From Treponema sp. UBA937 (lineage in GTDB: Bacteria > Spirochaetota > Spirochaetia > Treponematales > Breznakiellaceae), in NCBI GenBank assembly GCA_002293455.1, contig DBDH01000089.1, positions 1 through 10,895 on the forward strand: a DNA stretch of 10,895 nt, given 5' to 3'. Each line of letters starts with the position of its first letter. The first letter of the stretch is position 1. Under the pieces are notes generated by a model. That model worked only from the letters and a program-made list of their open reading frames with translations. It was not told the DNA's origin and ran no database searches. The position numbers and the translations under genes were made by a program. Shown here piece by piece: positions 6,188-10,895 of this stretch.

Positions 6188-7084
6188 ATGAAGATTAAAC
6201 CGCGATTTGCCGTCATTTTTTTTCTCCCGGCGCTGCCGTTAATTATTGCCATTGGAATTTTTCTTTCACGGGCGCCTGTTTTGGTAGTATCGGATCAGTA
6301 TTTTAATGATTTGTACGGGAAACATCGGACCTTATTCGCGGAAATGAAATCTTCCATCAGCCTTTTCAGGAGATTTCAGCTTGTCACTGTCGCGGACGAT
6401 ATCGGCCCGGATGGAATAGCTTTCGCGGTTTCGGAAGTTTCGGAACATCCTTTTTGTGTTTGTTTCCCTTATCGTTATGCCGACGGAGCCCGAAATTATC
6501 AGCAGCTCTATCCTTCGGTGAATGTGCTTCTTTTTATGGGCAGAACGCGGAATCCCGAATTATCCGAATCGTTTACGCTTGTCCAAACCGATACGGAAAC
6601 TGATCTCTACCGTGCCGGACTCGGCGCCGCCCTTATTTCTCAAAATAAAGCAGGTAAAATTCTTTGTTATATTGAAAGAGGACGGCGCGCTGAAGGAATA
6701 CCGTTTTTTGAAAGGGGACTTAAAGACGGCGGAAGGGAAGGGGATGCTCTTTTTATCGATTTAAATGGTACTTATTCTGATGAAACGGCCATTTCATGCA
6801 TCGTTTTGACCGGAAGTTCCGAAGATTCCTTTATAACAGGGCAAAATATTCCCATTCTTCTCTATTCCTGGGCCGATCCTGACATATTTCCGCCTCGGGT
6901 TACTGTGATTTTTAGCGATTCTCTCTGGGAAACAGTGCTTCCCGCGGTAAAAATGCTTGTATCAGGAGAAAAATTGATCAGTCTGCCTTCAATCATTCAG
7001 ATGCATCCCCAAAATACTTTTTCTTCCAACGAAAAAAATCAACTAAAAAACGCTTTTTTACAAAACAAACCCTTAATACATTGA
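6188..7084 (+). CDS. Signal-anchored extracytoplasmic protein, possibly periplasmic-binding-protein-like
   Basis: Not recognised with confidence. The 298-residue protein has a basic start and a hydrophobic segment at about 8-27 (signal peptide or anchor) with no lipobox cysteine. The remainder alternates predicted strands and helices. The run from DTETDLYRAG through KAGKILCYIERGR to FFERGLKDGG (about 135-182) resembles the second-domain entry of type I periplasmic binding proteins of the BMP/PnrA kind. A late DSLWETVLPAVKMLVSGE (244-261) resembles their C-terminal helix. That similarity is my inference from pattern, not from a search. The ATG at 6188 follows an in-frame stop at 6179 and lacks a strong Shine-Dalgarno. 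It follows the membrane protein gene by 23 bp. The flaA promoter starts 115 bp after it. Confidence 0.75.
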   Translation: MKIKPRFAVIFFLPALPLIIAIGIFLSRAPVLVVSDQYFNDLYGKHRTLFAEMKSSISLFRRFQLVTVADDIGPDGIAFAVSEVSEHPFCVCFPYRYADGARNYQQLYPSVNVLLFMGRTRNPELSESFTLVQTDTETDLYRAGLGAALISQNKAGKILCYIERGRRAEGIPFFERGLKDGGREGDALFIDLNGTYSDETAISCIVLTGSSEDSFITGQNIPILLYSWADPDIFPPRVTVIFSDSLWETVLPAVKMLVSGEKLISLPSIIQMHPQNTFSSNEKNQLKNAFLQNKPLIH

Positions 7085-7129
7085 TCTTTTTTACCGATGA
7101 TACTCGGAGAATTGGAAGTTTATAAAATG

Positions 7130-7162
7130 AGAAAACCTTTTTTTCATGGTTTTTCTGTTTTT
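7130..7162 (+). terminator. Weak AT-rich terminator-like hairpin after the two unknown envelope genes
   Basis: AGAAAACC (7130-7137) pairs with GGTTTTTCT (7148-7156), with one bulged T and a 10-nt loop, followed by GTTTTT (7157-7162). The stem is AT-rich and the call is tentative. Its position, between the end of the upstream gene pair and the strong flaA promoter, is where a terminator would be expected. Confidence 0.35.
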
Positions 7163-7196
7163 ATCTCAAAATAATGGAGCCAATTGCGGGAAAGAG

Positions 7197-7214
7197 GTTT
7201 GACAAAGGTCAAAC
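7197..7214. promoter_or_regulatory. Palindromic operator candidate overlapping the flaA -35 box
   Basis: GTTTGAC (7197-7203) and GTCAAAC (7208-7214) are perfect reverse complements around AAAG. The left arm contains most of the -35 hexamer (7199-7204). A dimeric regulator bound here would block or modulate RNA polymerase. No regulator gene is in the window, so the role is inferred from position only. Confidence 0.45.
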
Positions 7215-7227
7215 AAGGAAATATAAT
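7199..7227 (+). promoter_or_regulatory. Exact-consensus sigma-70 promoter for the flaA operon
   Basis: TTGACA (7199-7204) and TATAAT (7222-7227) are both perfect 6-of-6 matches separated by exactly 17 bp. The predicted start of transcription is near 7234, giving a leader of about 38 nt before the ATG at 7272. A promoter this strong suits an abundant structural protein. No sigma-28-type sequence was seen upstream of the gene. Confidence 0.88.
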
Positions 7228-7271
7228 CATAATTAGGTTTCTTTTCCCAATGATTGCAAAAGGAGTATGGG

Positions 7272-8018
7272 ATGAAATATAGCGGATTCAAGGCTGTTTG
7301 CCTTCTTTTTTTGGCATTCACAGCAATATTTTCAGCCTTTGGGGATGAAATAACCCAAAATCTGGAATCGCGTATAGTGGAAAGTTTTGATGACGATTCC
7401 GAATATGAGTGGAGACTGAGCGCCAGTAAATTTGCCACCCAATCGGATGAGGGGAATTTTCCCAGAAGTGCTTCGGTAGCTGCCTGGCCTACGGCTATTT
7501 TTGGTTCCAATCCCGCAAATGAAAACGGAACCCTAAAAAGTTTGGGTGTTTGGGGACGTTTTGACCGCCGGGGATTTAACTGGATTGATGTGTATCCCGT
7601 AGCAAAAGATGCCGGCGATGATGCCAGAGCTTCGGAAATTCCGATGCCCGGCCGTGTAAAACAGATGGATATATGGGTATGGAGCGGTAATTTCGATTAT
7701 TACGTGGAAGCCTATATTCGGGATTATTTAGGAATTGTTCATGTTCTTAACATGGGGACTCTTGCGTTTGAAGGCTGGCATAACCTGCTGGTTGCTATTC
7801 CCGGTGTTATTCCCCAGGGAAAACGTCAGCTTCCCAAACTTGAAAGTCTCAAATTCGTAAAATTTAGAATTTGGACTCTGCCTACGGAAAGAGTAGACAA
7901 CTTTTATTTTTATTTTGATCAATTCAAGGTTTTGACGGATACCTTTGAATCGCTTTATGACGGTGATAATCTTGTCAATCCGGATCGGATGCAGGAAATC
8001 TGGGGAACCACGAATTAA
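7272..8018 (+). CDS. flaA: FlaA-family flagellar filament outer layer (sheath) protein, first paralogue
   Basis: FlaA proteins are exported and coat the FlaB core of spirochaete periplasmic flagella, affecting filament stiffness. This copy has 248 residues. A signal peptide covers about 1-24 (basic start, hydrophobic 8-20, probable cut after SAFG). Family-like segments include FPRSASVAAWPTAIFG (63-78), LGVWGRFDRRGFNWIDVYP (91-109), a WSGNFDYYVEAYIRDYLG region (137-154), FEGWHNLLVAIPG (166-178), and the aromatic FYFYFDQFKVLTDTF (211-225). I chose ATG 7272 because AAGGAG (7260-7265) lies 6 nt before it and the signal peptide begins there. An in-frame TTG at 7254 would overlap the ribosome binding site. 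A second flaA-type gene follows after 11 bp. Which numbered FlaA of other treponemes it matches cannot be settled here. Confidence 0.88.
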   Translation: MKYSGFKAVCLLFLAFTAIFSAFGDEITQNLESRIVESFDDDSEYEWRLSASKFATQSDEGNFPRSASVAAWPTAIFGSNPANENGTLKSLGVWGRFDRRGFNWIDVYPVAKDAGDDARASEIPMPGRVKQMDIWVWSGNFDYYVEAYIRDYLGIVHVLNMGTLAFEGWHNLLVAIPGVIPQGKRQLPKLESLKFVKFRIWTLPTERVDNFYFYFDQFKVLTDTFESLYDGDNLVNPDRMQEIWGTTN

Positions 8019-8029
8019 GGAGTCCGAAC

Positions 8030-8755
8030 ATGAAAAGATTTGTATTTATAACTTTATTATTTCTTTTGGCAGGATTTGTGTTTGCCCAGCAGGAGCCCGA
8101 AGTTGGTTCTGCTAATCCTGAATCAATTGGTATTGATGCGGCTCAGCAACAGTTGAAGGAAATATCAGTTGATAAGTTTGAGAATGACGGATATTGGCGG
8201 ATGTCCATGTCTTCGGATGAAGGCGTTGTTACTTCTCGTCTTTTTGCGGGTTCTCCGTTGAATAAAGAGCCCATTCCCGACGAAGAAGGGATGAATATTC
8301 CTGATGAACGTGTATTGGGCGGCAGGATTGACTTTATCCGGCGGGGACACAACAGTTTCACGGTTTATCCTCTTAGGCCGATCCCTATTGAAGGAATTAC
8401 GAAAACGATTTCAGTTTGGGTTGCCGGACGGAATTTTAATCATGAGTTGAAAATTATGATCCAGGATTTCTTTGGCCGGGATTATGAATTGTTTGTGGGC
8501 AAGCTGAATTTCCAGGGTTGGAAAAAACTTACCGTAGCGATTCCTCCCCAGCCTTTGGATGGATCCGGCGGGATAGTCCAGCGGAATTATCATTACAATA
8601 ACCAAATGGGGATAACCGTTACCGGATTTAGGGTTTTGTGTGATCCTATGGAATCTCTGGGAAGCTATTATATCTATTTTGATGATCTTCGGGCGACGAC
8701 GGACTTGTTCGCCGAGAACAGCCGGGATCCCGACGATATGGTTGACGCCTGGTAG
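8030..8755 (+). CDS. flaA: FlaA-family flagellar filament outer layer (sheath) protein, second paralogue
   Basis: This is a second, diverged FlaA-type sheath protein of 241 residues. The signal peptide is clear: MKRFVF, a hydrophobic core to residue 17, and probable cleavage after FVFA at residue 19. The mature part parallels the first paralogue: VDKFENDGYWRMSMSSDEG near the start, GGRIDFIRRGHNSFTVYPLRP mid-protein, SVWVAGRNFNHELKIMIQDF, FQGWKKLTVAIPP and YYIYFDDLRATTDLF near the end. The shared order is charge-reversed strand, GxxGRxDFxRRGxNxxxVYP, GWxxLxVAIP, YFD. The start is ATG 8030. The AAGGAG before it (8017-8022) overlaps the stop codon of the preceding gene, so the two are cotranscribed and possibly translationally coupled. 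Adjacent FlaA paralogues are known in treponemes. Confidence 0.87.
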   Translation: MKRFVFITLLFLLAGFVFAQQEPEVGSANPESIGIDAAQQQLKEISVDKFENDGYWRMSMSSDEGVVTSRLFAGSPLNKEPIPDEEGMNIPDERVLGGRIDFIRRGHNSFTVYPLRPIPIEGITKTISVWVAGRNFNHELKIMIQDFFGRDYELFVGKLNFQGWKKLTVAIPPQPLDGSGGIVQRNYHYNNQMGITVTGFRVLCDPMESLGSYYIYFDDLRATTDLFAENSRDPDDMVDAW

Positions 8756-8766
8756 AGGTTGCTGGG

Positions 8767-8826
8767 GCAGCACTGATGCCGGATGATCAAGAATCAAGCG
8801 CGTGTTGCTCTGTTTTTCTTTTTTCT
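8767..8826 (+). terminator. Possible weak terminator directly after the flaA operon
   Basis: GCAGCAC (8768-8774 region) and GTGTTGC (8807-8814 region) can pair at 6 of 7 positions across a long loop. The right arm is followed by CTGTTTTTCTTTTTTC, a strong U-rich tract. A smaller hairpin, GCTG/CAGC around GGG, occupies 8761-8771 and would compete. The U-tract is convincing but the stem is not, so this may be one of several stacked termination signals. Confidence 0.3.
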
Positions 8827-8851
8827 ACAAAGTCAACAAGAACCGTAAAGG

Positions 8852-8897
8852 ATACAAAAACCATATTTGCCAATAATTGAAGATATGGTTTTTGTAT
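8852..8897. repeat. 15-bp perfect inverted repeat with 16-nt loop
   Basis: The arm ATACAAAAACCATAT (8852-8866) is the exact reverse complement of 8883-8897. The T-rich right arm could act as a terminator tail on the plus strand, and the symmetry would equally suit a minus-strand signal or a protein site. A second perfect pair, GAAGATAT (8879-8886) / ATATCTTC (8901-8908), uses part of the same right arm, so two alternative folds compete. Confidence 0.7.
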
Positions 8898-8917
8898 TTA
8901 ATATCTTCTTCTCCCAT

Positions 8918-8950
8918 AAAAACCCCGATAGCCCCGCTTCGGGGTTTATT
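8918..8950 (+). terminator. GC-rich rho-independent terminator with two competing left arms
   Basis: CGGGGTTT (8940-8947) can pair with AAACCCCG (8920-8927, 12-nt loop). Its CGGGG core can instead pair with CCCCG (8932-8936, 3-nt loop). The right arm runs into TTTATT. On the minus strand the structure is followed by TTTTTAT, so it can stop transcription from both sides. It is the best terminator for the flaA transcript. Confidence 0.75.
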
Positions 8951-9092
8951 CGTGTTGTGAAGGTTTAATACCTCCGCACGTTTTCGTTTGTGAGAGGCTC
9001 TGCGGCGGAGTTGTTGATTAGATTGATTATTGTTCAGGATGAAAGTGTGTTTTTTACAAGGGGGCTGCCTATTACTGACAGCCCCTTTTGTA
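8951..9092 (+). ncRNA. Candidate small RNA between two terminators (speculative)
   Basis: This roughly 140-nt stretch lies between a terminator ending near 8950 and another ending near 9092. It has no convincing ORF and contains local inverted repeats: AGGT/ACCT at 8961-8973, CGTG/CACG at 8951-8954 and 8977-8980, and CTCCGC/GCGGAG at 8972-8977 and 9005-9010. It ends with a strong plus-strand terminator, as free-standing small RNAs do. I see no good promoter in the right place and it matches no RNA family I recognise. It may be only the distal 3' region of the flaA transcript. Confidence 0.2.
9055..9092 (+). terminator. Strong rho-independent terminator
   Basis: GGGGCTG (9061-9067) pairs with CAGCCCC (9079-9085) around an 11-nt loop. 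The stem extends through a G-U pair and A-T pairs to TACAA/TTGTA with one bulged T. TTTTGT follows the GC core on the plus strand. It could end flaA readthrough or a small RNA. Read on the minus strand, the tail after the stem (CTTGTAAAAAA) is poor. Confidence 0.75.
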
Positions 9093-9120
9093 CGATGTTA
9101 ACCTTTATTTATAGGGTACC

Positions 9121-9154
9121 CGAAAAGCATCGCCTCAAGCATGGTGCTTGAGGC
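9121..9154 (-). terminator. Terminator of the chemoreceptor gene
   Basis: GCCTCAAGCA (9132-9141) and TGCTTGAGGC (9145-9154) are a perfect 10-bp inverted repeat with a 3-nt centre. It begins 10 nt after the minus-strand stop codon of the chemoreceptor. On that strand the stem is followed by GATGCTTTTCG, a short T-tract, so it is placed and oriented as that gene's terminator. Confidence 0.7.
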
Positions 9155-9164
9155 TCTAAAGTAA

Positions 9165-10895
9165 CTATTCCACCTTGAAGCGTGACACTTCTTTAATTAG
9201 TATCTCAATAGTTTCCTTATTCTTCCGGCTGATCTCATTCACCTGATTCACGGCGATGTTGATCTGGTCCGCTCCGGTCGCCATCTCATTCATGCCTCCG
9301 GAGATTTCCTGCGTTACCTTTTCAAGGTTGTTGCTCTCCGCGATTACTTCCTTGGCCCCTTCAAGCATTTCGATGGCTCCGCCCTTTACCTGCTGGGTAA
9401 CTTCGTTTACCACGCTTACCCCTTCAAGTATCTGCTTACTACCTTCGCCTTGTTCTTCCATCGCGTTCTGGATGTTCGCTTCTTGTTCCGCCACAATCCT
9501 AACGCTCTTGTCAATTAATTCAAAGTTTTTGAGAACACTTTCCGTTGAAGCGGCTATCTTGTTAATCGATTCCGTCATCTTTTTGAGTACTGTATTAATG
9601 ACCTTCGATTGTTCGCCGGAGTTCTCCGCCAGTTTCCGGATTTCATCGGCGACAACCGCAAAGCCTTTTCCCGCCTCTCCGGCGTGCGCCGCTTCAATCG
9701 CGGCATTCATTGAAAGCAAGTTCGTCTGGCTCGCGATATTTTCCATCACCGTGTTGATTTCCAATAAGCCCTTGGATTCTCTCTCGATCTCCTGAATATC
9801 GGCCGAGACTTCCTGCAAGCCCGCGCGTCCGACTTCGGAGGCTTCGGTAAGACCGGTAACATTTTCCGCGTTTTTTATTAAGGTCTGGGTTACCGATTTA
9901 ATATTGGCAAGCATCTCTTCAATGGCCGATGAAGACTGGGTTATGCTCGCCACCTGGCTCTCAATATGGTCGTTCAGTTTATCAATATTAACGGTGATTT
10001 GTTCCATAGTAGCATTGGTTTCCGTAACCGACGCGCTTTGATTAATTACCCGTGTTTTAACGTTCTGAACATTTGCCGTAATTTCGTTGATTGCGGCGGC
10101 GGTCTGCGTCATATTTGAGGCGAGTTCATTGCCGATGTCAAACAATGCCGCGGCTTCGTGCTTAATCGTGATAACAAGGTTCTTTATCTTTTCAAGTGTC
10201 TGGTTGAAGTACTTGGCGAGATCTCCCACTTCATCGTTTGAATGGACGATGATGGTCCTGGTAAGATCGCCTTCGCCCTGGGCAATATCTTTCAGATTAT
10301 CCGCAACCGTTACTATCGGTTTTGTCATGCTGTTAAGAACAATATACACAATCACCGCCGCTATTACGATGGCGATTGCCGCGATGATGATGACAAGTGT
10401 GGTCATTGTTCGTACCGGACCAAGAATATACGCTTCCGATGAACCTACCGCCACGGTCCATGTCGTAGCGGAATTGCCGATGGTAAAAGGAACCATGATA
10501 AGTTCTACATTTGAGTTAACCACTGTTGAGTAATATTCGAAGGTGTGCGGCCTTCCTTCCTTGACAGCCCGGTCAGCGCCGTTAAGCTGATCTTCAAATG
10601 TTTCAACGTCCAGCAGTTTCCGTCCGACGCGTTCAGGAGCCACATGCCCCAGGATAAAGCCTGTGTTTGTGTACACCATCATGGTTGAAACTTCTTCGCC
10701 CTTGTCCGCGACTACCTCTGCCAGTCCGGTCTGCACCCCGCCAATGCTGATCAAACAGCCGACCCGCGCCACCGTCTCTCCGGTTCTGGGATTGATTACA
10801 GGAACCGCCATTTTTACCAGCCAGGTATCTACGCCGTTCACTCTCTGAGGAATGGGATCGAACACCATATCAATTCTCGCGGTTGGTCCGTCCAT
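9165..10895 (-). CDS. Methyl-accepting chemotaxis protein, 5' end outside the window
   Basis: This is an inner-membrane chemoreceptor that signals ligand binding to CheA/CheW. Only the C-terminal 576 residues are present. The Met at the window edge is probably internal, because the N-terminal membrane helix and most of the sensor domain are missing. Residues 1-155 look like the distal half of a periplasmic dCache-type sensor (PVINPRTGETVARVG, then YTNTGFILGH). One transmembrane helix lies at about 166-187 and a HAMP domain at about 188-241. The cytoplasmic signalling helices follow. The conserved hairpin tip is at 386-430, including IASQTNLLSMNAAIEAAHAGEAG. Paired EExx/Q-rich stretches at about 320-330 and 500-540 are plausible methylation helices. 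It ends SRFKVE, without a CheR-tethering NWETF pentapeptide. The ligand cannot be read from this fragment. Confidence 0.95.
   Translation of the reverse strand: MDGPTARIDMVFDPIPQRVNGVDTWLVKMAVPVINPRTGETVARVGCLISIGGVQTGLAEVVADKGEEVSTMMVYTNTGFILGHVAPERVGRKLLDVETFEDQLNGADRAVKEGRPHTFEYYSTVVNSNVELIMVPFTIGNSATTWTVAVGSSEAYILGPVRTMTTLVIIIAAIAIVIAAVIVYIVLNSMTKPIVTVADNLKDIAQGEGDLTRTIIVHSNDEVGDLAKYFNQTLEKIKNLVITIKHEAAALFDIGNELASNMTQTAAAINEITANVQNVKTRVINQSASVTETNATMEQITVNIDKLNDHIESQVASITQSSSAIEEMLANIKSVTQTLIKNAENVTGLTEASEVGRAGLQEVSADIQEIERESKGLLEINTVMENIASQTNLLSMNAAIEAAHAGEAGKGFAVVADEIRKLAENSGEQSKVINTVLKKMTESINKIAASTESVLKNFELIDKSVRIVAEQEANIQNAMEEQGEGSKQILEGVSVVNEVTQQVKGGAIEMLEGAKEVIAESNNLEKVTQEISGGMNEMATGADQINIAVNQVNEISRKNKETIEILIKEVSRFKVE

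Noticed and set aside
7127..7174. 15-codon ORF (MRKPFFHGFSVFISK) between the secreted protein gene and flaA
   Set aside because: It overlaps the terminator-like hairpin and ends before the flaA promoter, so it would not be a flaA leader peptide. GGAAG upstream is only a weak ribosome binding site.
7254..7271. Six-codon upstream extension of the first flaA gene from a TTG
   Set aside because: It would include the Shine-Dalgarno AAGGAG as coding sequence. ATG 7272 has correct spacing and begins a normal signal peptide.
8776..8880. 34-codon ORF after the flaA operon (starts MPDDQESSACC)
   Set aside because: No ribosome binding site; it runs through the U-rich tract and one arm of the inverted repeat, as expected of non-coding sequence.
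9256..9795. 179-codon plus-strand frame inside the chemoreceptor gene
   Set aside because: Its serine-, alanine- and proline-rich translation follows from the helical MCP coding on the other strand. The MCP motifs are unmistakable in the minus frame.
10087..10533. 148-codon plus-strand frame opposite the HAMP and transmembrane region
   Set aside because: Shadow of the MCP transmembrane and HAMP coding sequence, with no independent start signal.

Overview
The window most likely comes from a spirochaete close to Treponema. The best evidence is two adjacent genes for FlaA-type flagellar sheath proteins, a family typical of the periplasmic flagella of spirochaetes. A Gram-negative-type DnaK, spirochaete-style membrane and secreted proteins of unknown function, and base composition in the mid-40s % G+C (by eye) fit this. 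No taxonomic marker such as rRNA is present, so the genus is an inference.

Layout. (1) 1-214: a non-coding or barely coding upstream region. It has two overlapping inverted repeats, each with a 9-nt spacer, followed by an AT-rich promoter region. (2) 215-4310, plus strand: the chaperone cluster grpE, dnaK, dnaJ. A hairpin sits just before the dnaK ribosome binding site. The 275-bp dnaK-dnaJ gap is almost completely filled with inverted repeats. (3) 4321-4992, minus strand: a glyoxalase II-like metallo-beta-lactamase-fold hydrolase, convergent with dnaJ at 10 bp. (4) 5022-7084, plus strand: a polytopic membrane protein and a signal-anchored extracytoplasmic protein, both unassigned, divergent from the hydrolase. 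(5) 7199-8755, plus strand: an exact-consensus sigma-70 promoter driving a two-gene flaA operon. (6) 8756-9164: a 409-bp gap with no convincing protein gene. It holds a 15-bp perfect inverted repeat and at least three terminator-like hairpins. (7) 9165-10895, minus strand: the C-terminal 576 residues of a methyl-accepting chemotaxis protein whose 5' end lies outside the window.

How the parts work together. GrpE, DnaK and DnaJ form one complete Hsp70 folding machine. The FlaA pair and the chemoreceptor belong to motility and chemotaxis. The two unknown envelope proteins lie directly upstream of flaA but are separated from it by a weak terminator-like hairpin and the strong promoter, so they need not be co-regulated with it.

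No mobile element, CRISPR array, tRNA or rRNA was seen. The most unusual signals are non-coding: the structured dnaK-dnaJ spacer with two related hairpins, the palindrome over the -35 of the flaA promoter, and the competing inverted repeats after flaA.
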